Shown: positions 8,137 through 15,113 of the stretch, piece after piece
Position numbering within the stretch: the first letter of the stretch is position 1
Layout: each line of letters starts with the position of its first letter
Assembly: GCA_030829155.1 (NCBI GenBank)
Contig: JAURBD010000007.1
Span: 1 to 27,800 of the forward strand
Source of the DNA: Flavobacteriaceae bacterium
GTDB lineage: Bacteria; Bacteroidota; Bacteroidia; Flavobacteriales; Flavobacteriaceae
DNA: 27,800 nucleotides
Reading direction: 5' to 3'
Made by a program: the position numbers and the translations under genes
Notes under the pieces: model-generated
Told to the model about the DNA's origin: nothing
Databases searched by the model: none
The model's input: the letters and a program-made list of their open reading frames with translations, nothing else

Positions 8137-8901
8137 ATGGAATTTGAGGAGCTTAAAGAATTTTTAAACATAAAGGCTGATTATTATCAATCTCAAGAAT
8201 TTATCAAAGTAGATCCTATTCAAATCCCCCATCGTTTTTCTAAAAAAAAAGACATTGAAATTGCTGGCTTCTTAGCAGCAACGATAGCCTGGGGAAACAG
8301 AAACAGCATCATTAAAAGTGGTAATAAAATGATGGAGTTGATGGAAGAATCTCCACACGATTTTGTGATCAATCATGAACCCAAGGATCTAAATCGATTC
8401 AAGGACTTTGTACATCGCACCTTCAATGCGGAGGATCTGAGATATTTTATACAAGCCCTTCAAAATATATACCAAACTCATGGTGGGATTGAAAGTTTGT
8501 TAGAAAAATTAACTTCAACAATGCCCTTACAGACCTCTTTACATTATTTTAAAAAAACTTTTTTTGAACTTCCTCATCAAGCTCGTACACAAAAACATTT
8601 AGCAGATCCTTTAAAAGGTTCTGCCGCTAAGCGCATAAATATGTATTTAAGATGGATGGTTCGTTCCAATACTTCAGGAGTAGACTTTGGATTATGGAAA
8701 TCAATTCATCCCAGACAACTTTCTTGCCCATTGGATGTTCACACGGGTAATGTTGCAAGAAAGTTAGGAATACTTAAAAGAAAACAAAACGATGCGAAAG
8801 CAGTCTTAGAAGTTGATTACAAGCTTAAACTCATGGATCCTGAGGACCCTGTGAAATATGATTTTGCTCTTTTCGGTCTTGGAGCATTTGAAAAATTTTA
8901 A
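8137..8901 (+). CDS. TIGR02757-family protein (DUF2400)
   Basis: A 254-residue soluble protein of a conserved family without known function. Characteristic segments are ADYYQSQEFIKVDPIQIPHRF at the start (with the aspartate and histidine conserved), AATIAWGNRNSI, HRTFNAEDLRYF and the late CPLDVHTGNVARKLG. This last segment resembles the P-V-D-T-H-V-x-R stretch of the endonuclease III fold, so a distant link to HhH-type DNA glycosylases is possible; that is inference. It follows lolD with no gap, a coupling that may be historical rather than functional. Confidence 0.88.
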   Translation: MEFEELKEFLNIKADYYQSQEFIKVDPIQIPHRFSKKKDIEIAGFLAATIAWGNRNSIIKSGNKMMELMEESPHDFVINHEPKDLNRFKDFVHRTFNAEDLRYFIQALQNIYQTHGGIESLLEKLTSTMPLQTSLHYFKKTFFELPHQARTQKHLADPLKGSAAKRINMYLRWMVRSNTSGVDFGLWKSIHPRQLSCPLDVHTGNVARKLGILKRKQNDAKAVLEVDYKLKLMDPEDPVKYDFALFGLGAFEKF

Positions 8902-8980
8902 AGCTCTTTAGATATAAATCTTTGAGATTGCCTTTTGTTTTGTACTTTTATAATCAAATTTGGATTTTGTTTTACAATTG

Positions 8981-10231
8981 ATGAAAATACTCCTTAAAAA
9001 TGCGACTTTTATTGACCCCAACAGCACATTTCATTTCTCTTCCAAAGATATTTTAATAATTGACGGTATTATTTCAGCAATTGAAGATGAAATTACTAAT
9101 GATGAGGCTAAAATAATATCTTACTCCAACCTTCATGTTTCAAGAGGTTGGTTTGACAGCAGTGTTTGCTTTGGAGAACCAGGTTATGAAGAACGTGAAA
9201 CTCTCAAAAACGGGTTAAAAACTGCAGGATTAAGTGGCTTTAGTCAAATAGCCATCAATCCTAACACCAATCCAACTACTGACAACCAAACCGCCGTAAG
9301 TTATTTAAAAAGCGCTGCTTCTCAATCAGCAACACAAATTTATCCGATTGCTTCTTTTTCAAAAAACCAAGAAGGAAAGCAATTAACGGAATTATATGAT
9401 TTAAAACAAAATGGTGCCGTTGCTTTTGGAGACTTCAAAAAACCAATTAAAAATACAGAATTACTCAAAATTGCCTTACTTTATGCCCAACGCTTCAGCG
9501 GTTTAATTGTTTCTCATCCCTCCGACAATAGTTTTGGAAACAATGGAGGAGTTCATGAGGGAAGGATAAGTACCAAAAACGGAATGTCAGGATCCCCTAC
9601 CCTGAGTGAAATTTTACAAGTTCAACGAGATATTGCAGTTTTGGAATATACGGGAGGGCATCTTCATATTCCCTTCATATCCTCCTCCCAATCGCTAGAA
9701 CTTATTCGTAAAGCCAAAAAACAAGGATTAAATATCAGCTGTAGTGTTGCATTAGCTAATCTTTTATTTACCGATGAGCAATTAAATGATTTTGACACCT
9801 CTTATAAACTTGATCCACCCCTTAGGACAGAAAATGATCAAACAGCCCTCAGACAAGGTTTAATTGATGGAACAATTGACATGGTGACCTCAAACCACGA
9901 GCCATTAAACCTAGAATTAAAACATTTAGAATTTGAATATGCTGCATCTGGCACCATAGGTTTAGAAGCTATGTTTGGAGTACTTTCAACTTTATTTCCT
10001 ATTGAAAAAGTGATTTCTATTCTTACTAAAGGTAAAGAAAAATTTAATATTGAAAACAACCCAATAGAAATAGGACAAAAAGCTAATATTACCTTATTCA
10101 ATCCAACTGGAAATGATATTTTTAAAGAGGAACACATAATTTCAACCTCAAAAAATTGCGCTTTTATTAATAGTACAATCCAAGGAAAAGTATACGGAGT
10201 TATTAATAACGCACAGACTCTACTTAAATGA
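8981..10231 (+). CDS. Dihydroorotase-family protein with lost catalytic residues
   Basis: It has the full amidohydrolase fold of type I dihydroorotases (416 residues), the family that closes carbamoyl-aspartate to dihydroorotate in pyrimidine synthesis. The metal site is degraded. The D-x-H-x-H strand reads DSSVCFGEPG (residues 59-68), so both zinc histidines are Ser61 and Cys63. The later H-x-x-H reads HIPF, with Phe232 in place of the second histidine. The catalytic TDH-x-P reads SNHEP, with Asn305 for Asp. H179 is kept. It is therefore probably inactive, like the PyrC' homologues that structurally support aspartate transcarbamoylase in Pseudomonas; that role here is inference. I chose the ATG at 8981 over a TTG at 8960. 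A weak promoter (TTTG 8921, TACTTTTA 8943) precedes it. The next gene overlaps its stop by four bases (ATGA). Confidence 0.9.
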   Translation: MKILLKNATFIDPNSTFHFSSKDILIIDGIISAIEDEITNDEAKIISYSNLHVSRGWFDSSVCFGEPGYEERETLKNGLKTAGLSGFSQIAINPNTNPTTDNQTAVSYLKSAASQSATQIYPIASFSKNQEGKQLTELYDLKQNGAVAFGDFKKPIKNTELLKIALLYAQRFSGLIVSHPSDNSFGNNGGVHEGRISTKNGMSGSPTLSEILQVQRDIAVLEYTGGHLHIPFISSSQSLELIRKAKKQGLNISCSVALANLLFTDEQLNDFDTSYKLDPPLRTENDQTALRQGLIDGTIDMVTSNHEPLNLELKHLEFEYAASGTIGLEAMFGVLSTLFPIEKVISILTKGKEKFNIENNPIEIGQKANITLFNPTGNDIFKEEHIISTSKNCAFINSTIQGKVYGVINNAQTLLK

Positions 10232-10881
10232 ACATAGATACAAATCAAGTACTTGAATTTCTTCATCAAAAACCAGAAAAAAACAATCCAAATTCACCCG
10301 TATTATTTTTGTTTCATGGTTACGGAAGCAATGAAGAAGATTTATTTTCATTTGCAAGATATTTACCAAAAGACTATCATATAATTGCCCTACGTGCTCC
10401 TATTATTTTAGCAGAGGGCGGTTATGCTTGGTATACCATTACTTTTGATGATGATATGAATAAGTGGTCGAATGATGAAGAAGGGATTCAATCCAGAGAT
10501 TTAATTCTGTTCAATATAAAGCATCACCTAAATCGTATCAATTCATCTATAGAGCAGATTGATGTTTTAGGTTTTAGTCAAGGTGCTATTCTAAGTTGGG
10601 CATTAGGGCTAACCTATCCAAAATACTTACATAAAATTATAGCCCTTAGCGGTTTTTATAATCCAAACTTAGTGAAGGAAACCGAAGATAGTAAATCGCA
10701 TCTAAATTGTTTTAGCTCACACGGCACAATTGACCCTGTAATTCCTGTCATCCATACCCGAAAAGGCATAGATCTGCTCAAAGAAAAAGGGATAGCTCTT
10801 CAATACAAAGAATATGATGCACCCCACACAATAAGTCCTGAAAACTTCAAAGATTTAATTGATTGGATAGCTGGAAAGTAA
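10228..10881 (+). CDS. Alpha/beta hydrolase, phospholipase/carboxylesterase type
   Basis: A cytoplasmic serine hydrolase of 217 residues in the carboxylesterase / acyl-protein thioesterase-like group. FLFHGYGSNEEDL supplies the oxyanion region. The nucleophile S117 sits in LGFSQGA, the acid D169 in SHGTIDPVIP, and the base H200 in APHTISP. These proteins cleave short-chain esters or thioesters; the real substrate cannot be told. It overlaps the dihydroorotase-like gene by ATGA, indicating coupled translation. Only three bases separate it from the convergent gene at 10885, with no terminator visible in between. Confidence 0.92.
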   Translation: MNIDTNQVLEFLHQKPEKNNPNSPVLFLFHGYGSNEEDLFSFARYLPKDYHIIALRAPIILAEGGYAWYTITFDDDMNKWSNDEEGIQSRDLILFNIKHHLNRINSSIEQIDVLGFSQGAILSWALGLTYPKYLHKIIALSGFYNPNLVKETEDSKSHLNCFSSHGTIDPVIPVIHTRKGIDLLKEKGIALQYKEYDAPHTISPENFKDLIDWIAGK

Positions 10882-10884
10882 ATA

Positions 10885-11376
10885 TTAATTTTTGGGATAT
10901 AAAAAGTGATCAATTACTTTAAAAGTGAGCTTTCCATTAGAATTAAATTGGTAATAAATCATGAGTTCTCCCCAAAAACTTCCATCAGAAAAATCAGCAA
11001 TCAACCACTTATGATTTAAAACCTTAACCTTGTTAATTAGAAACTTCCCTCCCATTTCTGCATAGGGAACTAATGATGCTTCTGCTTTCAAAAGATTCGT
11101 TTCGTATACCGCCTCTTTGATTAAAAATGAATTAACAGGGAAATCTAGGTCATCAAAATATCCAATTGCTTCTTCATTGGTGTCTAATGAAAAATAAACA
11201 TTGTCAAAAAAACGTCGTTTTTCGACCTTCAAAGAATCCTTAAGGTTAGTGATTAATGTTTGTTTGTTTTTTAGTCTGTTTTGTTGATCCAGCATGATTT
11301 TGTTGCTGTTGACAAATTGAAAGATCAAAATCAATGAGACAAAAGAAAATAAATAAATAAAAATGTTTTTTTTCAT
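10885..11376 (-). CDS. Membrane-anchored protein of unknown function
   Basis: A 163-residue protein I cannot assign to a characterised family. One N-terminal hydrophobic helix (about 4-24, following MKKN) is followed by a charged, possibly coiled-coil stretch (about 28-55) and a globular part rich in aromatic residues. The globular part includes DNVYFSLDTNEEAIGYF, GKFLINKVKVLNHKWLIADF and a C-terminal YYQFNSNGKLTF strand. The helix is more likely an anchor than a cleaved signal, putting the domain in the periplasm. It lies 29 bases downstream of the metallo-hydrolase gene and is probably in its transcript. Similar short proteins seem to occur in other flavobacteria. Confidence 0.7.
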   Translation of the reverse strand: MKKNIFIYLFSFVSLILIFQFVNSNKIMLDQQNRLKNKQTLITNLKDSLKVEKRRFFDNVYFSLDTNEEAIGYFDDLDFPVNSFLIKEAVYETNLLKAEASLVPYAEMGGKFLINKVKVLNHKWLIADFSDGSFWGELMIYYQFNSNGKLTFKVIDHFLYPKN

Positions 11377-11405
11377 ATGAATTAGAACAAATAATAATCT
11401 AGTTT

Positions 11406-12176
11406 TTATGTTGATGTGATTTGTAAATTATCAAAAGCTAAATGCACATTTTCGGGTAAACTGGATTCAACTTCATCATGAAAACCAAGCAAATGACTGA
11501 TGTGAGTGAAAAAAGTTTTCTTGGGTTGAATGAGATTAACCATAGCCAATGCTTCTTCTAAATTTAAATGGGATGGATGAGGTTCTATTCGAAGTGCGCT
11601 AAGAACCAAAACATCCAAATCCTTTAATTTGTCGATTTCTTGATCTTCAATGGTCTTTACATCTGTCAAATATGCAAAATTTCCAAAACGATACCCCATC
11701 ACTTCAAGTTGGTGATGCATTATCTTTATTGGGGTTATTTTCATTTCTTCGAGCGTGAAATCATCTTTATGATCGATTACTTTTCTTAAAACAGATGGGG
11801 CACCGGGATATTTATTCTTATCATTCATAATGTAAGAAAAACGTTGATCTAGAGCATCAAAAACCTCTTGATTAGCTATGAATTTTATTTTTCCCTGTTT
11901 AAAAAAAAATGGGCGAATATCATCCAAACCAGCAGTATGATCGGCATGTTCGTGAGTAAATAAAATTCCATTTAAATGTGGGATAGGGTTTTTCAAAAGC
12001 TGTTGCCTAAAATCAGGGCCACAGTCTATTACATAGTTAAAAGATTTCCATGATATTATAATCGAGACACGCAATCTTTTATCTTTTGGGTTTTTACTCA
12101 AGCAAACTGGATGTTTACTTCCTATAATTGGAATCCCTTGTGAAGTACCTGTCCCTAAAAAAGTAATTTTTAACAT
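11406..12176 (-). CDS. MBL-fold metal-dependent hydrolase, PhnP-like
   Basis: A 256-residue metallo-beta-lactamase-fold phosphodiesterase-like enzyme. The metal motif THEHADHTAG (H75, H77, D79, H80) is intact, and the protein begins with FLGTGTSQGIP, the glycine-rich start shared with PhnP and related cyclic phosphodiesterases. DIRPF after the motif, YLTDVKTI (metal aspartate) and FFTHISH (metal histidines) complete the site. C25 (HPVCLSKNPKDKRLR) lies where PhnP relatives carry extra conserved residues. It probably acts on a phosphodiester such as a cyclic nucleotide-like compound, with substrate unproven. Its ATG lies only six bases from the predicted -7 box, so its mRNA may be leaderless or nearly so. 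Confidence 0.88.
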   Translation of the reverse strand: MLKITFLGTGTSQGIPIIGSKHPVCLSKNPKDKRLRVSIIISWKSFNYVIDCGPDFRQQLLKNPIPHLNGILFTHEHADHTAGLDDIRPFFFKQGKIKFIANQEVFDALDQRFSYIMNDKNKYPGAPSVLRKVIDHKDDFTLEEMKITPIKIMHHQLEVMGYRFGNFAYLTDVKTIEDQEIDKLKDLDVLVLSALRIEPHPSHLNLEEALAMVNLIQPKKTFFTHISHLLGFHDEVESSLPENVHLAFDNLQITST

Positions 12177-12181
12177 TATTT

Positions 12182-12214
12182 CAAAGGTAAATATTTGTAT
12201 TTAAAATAAACAAA
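12182..12214 (-). promoter_or_regulatory. Complete promoter for the MBL-fold hydrolase gene
   Basis: On the minus strand, TTTG (12214-12211), 21 bases and TACCTTTG (12189-12182) match the Bacteroidota consensus well. The -7 box ends six bases before the ATG at 12176, predicting almost no 5' leader. It is interleaved with the plus-strand promoter at 12194-12227. Confidence 0.6.
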
Positions 12215-12227
12215 CTTTGTACATTTG
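12194..12227 (+). promoter_or_regulatory. Complete promoter for the 481-residue conserved protein
   Basis: TTTG (12194-12197), a 22-base spacer and TACATTTG (12220-12227) match the Bacteroidota consensus. The start would be near 12232, giving a leader of roughly 12 bases before the ATG at 12245. It overlaps the divergent promoter of the MBL-fold gene. Confidence 0.6.
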
Positions 12228-12244
12228 TTAAGTAATATATTACT

Positions 12245-13690
12245 ATGTCAACAAACCTATCTGGTGAAAGACCACTCGAGAACAGACCCTCAATAGAAGC
12301 CAAAGCTTTACGCATAAACTTGAATGAGCATATTTATGGGACCTTTGCCGAAATCGGTGCTGGTCAGGAAGTTGCTAGACATTTTTTTAGGGTTGGTGGA
12401 GCTTCAGGTACTATTGCAAAAACTATCAGTGCTTACGACAAGAATTTCAGTGATAATATTTATGGTGAAGACGAAGATGGACGGTATGTAACTGAAACAC
12501 GCTTAACCAAGATGTTAGGTCATGAAATGAAGCTTCTCGAAAATAGAATTCCAAGGTTAGAAAACCCTAACAAAATGTTTTTTACCTATGCTAATACCGT
12601 TACTACTATTGACTTTGCTAAAAAATTCAAAGGACATGGCTGGATGGGAATTCGGTTTCAAACCGCTCCTGATCAAGAATACAGTGAAATTACCTTACAT
12701 GTTCGTTTCAATCAGACTGAGGCACGATTTCAACAAGAATCTCTGGGTATTATGGGATCAAACCTAATTTACGGAGCTTTTTATAAACACGATGAGCCCA
12801 AAAAGCTTTTAAAATATTTGTATGACCATATTGATAAAGATGCAATAGAAATTGATACTATTAACTTTACTGGTCCTCTTTTTAAAAATGTAGACAATCG
12901 TTTGATGAGTTTACAATTAGTAAAAAACGGAATGACCGAAGCCGTTATGTTTAACCCTAATGGAAACAATATACTCCCAGCACGAGAACTCTACAAAAAG
13001 AATATTTTGGCTTTACGTGGGAGTTTTAGGCCCGTGACAAAAGTTAATATTGATATGTTTGAAAAATCTTTAGAGGTATTTCTTAAGGAACATGAAGTCA
13101 ATGAAAATAAAACGGTGGTAATCTTTGAAATAACACTTTCAAACCTAACTTCCCAAGGTGAAATAGACGAAAAAGATTTTATGGACAGAGCCAAACTTTT
13201 ATGTTCATTGGGTCATATAGTAATGATTTCAAACTTTAAAGAGTATTATCGCCTAGTCGATTATTTATCTCAATACACCAAAAAACAAATGGCATTAGCC
13301 ATGGGAGTCAATAGTTTTGTTGAGGTATTCGATGAAAATTATTACACAGACTTAAGTGGAGGAATTCTTGAAGCTTTTGGAAAAATGTTTTACAACAATC
13401 TAAAAGTATACCTTTATCCTACAAAAGACGATAATGGGAACATCATAACGAGCAACAATTTAAAACTGCATCCAAGAATGAAAGACTTTTACAAGTTTTT
13501 TAAATACAACGGTAAGGTTGTTGACATTTTTGATTTTGAACCTGAATATCTCGATATCTTTTCGCGAAAAATCCTACAACAAATTAATAACAATGAGGTG
13601 GGATGGGACGAACATCTTCCTGAAGGTATATCGGACATGATTGTAAAAAAGAAAATGTTTGGTTTCAATCCTGAGTCAAAAAAAGTATAA
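12245..13690 (+). CDS. Large conserved protein of unknown function
   Basis: A 481-residue soluble protein with no signal peptide or membrane segment. Notable segments are LRINLNEHIYGTFAEIGAGQEVARHFFRVGGASGT split over residues 23-57, AKTISAYDK, FFTYANTVTTIDFAKKFKGHGWMGI (about 112-136), INFTGPLFKNVDNRLMSLQLVKNGMTEAVMF (about 205-235) and ALRGSFRPVT. I recognise it as a family widespread in Bacteroidota and some other bacteria, variously and unreliably annotated. The conserved EIGAGQE and FRVGGASGTIAK look like an active or binding site, but I cannot name a reaction. It stands alone between its own promoter and a shared terminator. Confidence 0.85.
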   Translation: MSTNLSGERPLENRPSIEAKALRINLNEHIYGTFAEIGAGQEVARHFFRVGGASGTIAKTISAYDKNFSDNIYGEDEDGRYVTETRLTKMLGHEMKLLENRIPRLENPNKMFFTYANTVTTIDFAKKFKGHGWMGIRFQTAPDQEYSEITLHVRFNQTEARFQQESLGIMGSNLIYGAFYKHDEPKKLLKYLYDHIDKDAIEIDTINFTGPLFKNVDNRLMSLQLVKNGMTEAVMFNPNGNNILPARELYKKNILALRGSFRPVTKVNIDMFEKSLEVFLKEHEVNENKTVVIFEITLSNLTSQGEIDEKDFMDRAKLLCSLGHIVMISNFKEYYRLVDYLSQYTKKQMALAMGVNSFVEVFDENYYTDLSGGILEAFGKMFYNNLKVYLYPTKDDNGNIITSNNLKLHPRMKDFYKFFKYNGKVVDIFDFEPEYLDIFSRKILQQINNNEVGWDEHLPEGISDMIVKKKMFGFNPESKKV

Positions 13691-13699
13691 CTTTTTTGA
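13676..13699. terminator. Probable bidirectional terminator between convergent genes
   Basis: TCAAAAAAAGT and ACTTTTTTGA form a stem with one unpaired A around a few loop bases. It has A-runs on one side and T-runs on the other, so it could end transcription from either direction. It overlaps the stop of the 481-residue gene and precedes the bcp stop by a few bases. No G/C-rich stem supports it. Confidence 0.4.
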
Positions 13700-13704
13700 A
13701 AATT

Positions 13705-14157
13705 CTATTCCAGAATCTGAGCAGCATGTGCCTTAGTTTTTACCTTATCTATGACGCGTTCTACTTTCCCTTGACCATCGACAATAAAGGTTTTTCTGTG
13801 GATTCCATCATATTCTTTTCCCATAAACTTTTTTAAACCCCAAACTCCAAAAGCATTGATTACTTCTTTGTTTTCATCGGCTAGTAAGGGGAAAGGGAAA
13901 TTATATTTTTTTGAAAAATTTTGTTGCTTTTTTTGAGCATCAGCACTTACCCCCAATAAACTGTATCCTGCACTTTTGAGTTCTTCATAATAATCCCTGA
14001 GATTACATGCTTCAGCAGTACAACCTGGTGTACTTGCCTTTGGATAAAAGAAAACTACTAATTTTTTTCCTTTGTAGTCTTCCAATCGATGTAAAGTTCC
14101 TGTTTCATCTAAACAACTAAAGTTGGGTACTAAATCTCCTTCTTTAAGTGTATTCAT
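13705..14157 (-). CDS. bcp: Thioredoxin-dependent thiol peroxidase (Bcp/PrxQ)
   Basis: An atypical 2-Cys peroxiredoxin of the Bcp/PrxQ group that reduces hydrogen peroxide and organic hydroperoxides with thioredoxin. The peroxidatic cysteine C46 and resolving cysteine C51 sit in STPGCTAEACNLRD, the five-residue spacing that defines this subgroup. DLVPNFSCLDETG at the start and GIHRKTFIVDGQGKV near the end are standard. At 150 residues it is full length with no export signal. It is divergent from nth across 100 bases and lies near msrA, uvrA and the sigma factor in a stress-related neighbourhood. Confidence 0.95.
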   Translation of the reverse strand: MNTLKEGDLVPNFSCLDETGTLHRLEDYKGKKLVVFFYPKASTPGCTAEACNLRDYYEELKSAGYSLLGVSADAQKKQQNFSKKYNFPFPLLADENKEVINAFGVWGLKKFMGKEYDGIHRKTFIVDGQGKVERVIDKVKTKAHAAQILE

Positions 14158-14257
14158 TGTTGTTTTTTTTCTAAATTACGAAAAAGATTAGGCTTCTCAA
14201 AAGTGCTATCAAATATTATATAAGTTTTTAAAATTTAACTTTTTTAATTCACTTAAA

Positions 14258-14908
14258 ATGACAAAAAAAGAAAAAGTAGCCTTCACCATGAAAACCCTTC
14301 AGGATTTATATCCTGAAATTCCAATTCCCCTGGATCACACTGATCCCTTCACTTTGTTAATTGCTGTTTTACTTTCGGCACAAAGCACTGATGTGAGAGT
14401 TAATAAAATAACCCCAATACTGTTTGAAAAAGCTTCTACACCACAAGAAATGATCAAACTTACGGTAGAACAAATTAGAGAAATCATAAAGCCAGTAGGG
14501 CTATCTCCTATGAAATCAAAAGGAATACATGGACTTTCACACATTCTTCTTAAAAAGCATAATGGAAAAGTTCCCCGAAATTTTGAAGCACTCGAAGAAC
14601 TTCCTGCTGTAGGACATAAAACGGCAAGTGTGGTGATGTCTCAGGCTTTTGATGTGCCTGCATTTCCAGTGGACACCCATATCCATCGCTTGATGTACCG
14701 TTGGGGATTTACTAATGGTAAATCTGTAGTTCAAACTGAAAGAGATGCAAAAAGGCTCTTTCCTAAAGAGAAGTGGAATGATTTACATCTACAAATAATT
14801 TGGTATGGCAGAGAATATTCTCCAGCTAGAGGATGGAAAATTGAAAATGATATAATAACAAAAACTATAGGAAGAAAATCCGTTTTGAAAGCTTTTAATA
14901 AAAGTTAA
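14258..14908 (+). CDS. nth: Endonuclease III lacking the 4Fe-4S cluster
   Basis: A base-excision-repair DNA glycosylase and AP lyase that removes oxidised pyrimidines. The helix-hairpin-helix LPAVGHKTASVV carries the catalytic lysine K121, and the catalytic aspartate D139 lies in FPVDTHIHRLMYRWG. LLSAQSTDVRVN (39-50) is the usual substrate-pocket strand. The C-terminal cluster motif C-x6-C-x2-C-x5-C of E. coli Nth is absent: the region reads WYGREYSPARGW and then KTIGRKSVL. The whole protein of 216 residues contains no cysteine. This looks like a lineage form rather than damage, since the fold and catalytic residues are kept. The preferred start is the ATG at 14258. Its stop lies seven bases from the stop of a convergent small gene. 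Confidence 0.93.
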   Translation: MTKKEKVAFTMKTLQDLYPEIPIPLDHTDPFTLLIAVLLSAQSTDVRVNKITPILFEKASTPQEMIKLTVEQIREIIKPVGLSPMKSKGIHGLSHILLKKHNGKVPRNFEALEELPAVGHKTASVVMSQAFDVPAFPVDTHIHRLMYRWGFTNGKSVVQTERDAKRLFPKEKWNDLHLQIIWYGREYSPARGWKIENDIITKTIGRKSVLKAFNKS

Positions 14909-14915
14909 GTCGGTT

Positions 14916-15062
14916 TTATTTCTTTAATTTTTCAGAAACATTTTGCTTTGAATAATTCATCGTTTTGAATGCTTTTGAAAAAGCTAGAATACGCTTAACC
15001 GTCAGGTCACTAGGGCCCTGTTTTTTGTTTGAAGAATTTTTAGCAGAGTAATTTTTTTCCAT
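14916..15062 (-). CDS. Small basic protein downstream of the sigma factor (48 residues)
   Basis: An ATG at 15062 opens 48 codons ending in TAA at 14918-14916. The product is basic and begins MEKNYSAKN, with a central segment PSDLTVKRILAFSKAFKTM (about 17-35) that forms a likely amphipathic helix. It lies 51 bases after the stop of the sigma factor on the same strand and converges with nth. Evidence for it being real is the good start, the tight fit between two known genes, codon use like its neighbours, and general resemblance to short proteins I recall beside nth in other flavobacteria. There is no signal peptide, zinc motif or transmembrane segment. Function unknown; a regulator or partner of the sigma factor is conceivable. 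Confidence 0.6.
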   Translation of the reverse strand: MEKNYSAKNSSNKKQGPSDLTVKRILAFSKAFKTMNYSKQNVSEKLKK

Positions 15063-15113
15063 AAACTATGATTGTATAGAATATTAACGAAAAAAACAAA
15101 GAAATAGTATTCT

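Noticed and set aside
8960..8980. TTG start for the dihydroorotase-like gene
   Set aside because: The ATG at 8981 begins MKILLKNAT, the usual family start; the seven extra residues have no support.
9838..10269. 143-codon ORF on the minus strand
   Set aside because: It is the reverse frame of the dihydroorotase-like and hydrolase genes, with a composition unlike real proteins here; treated as a shadow.
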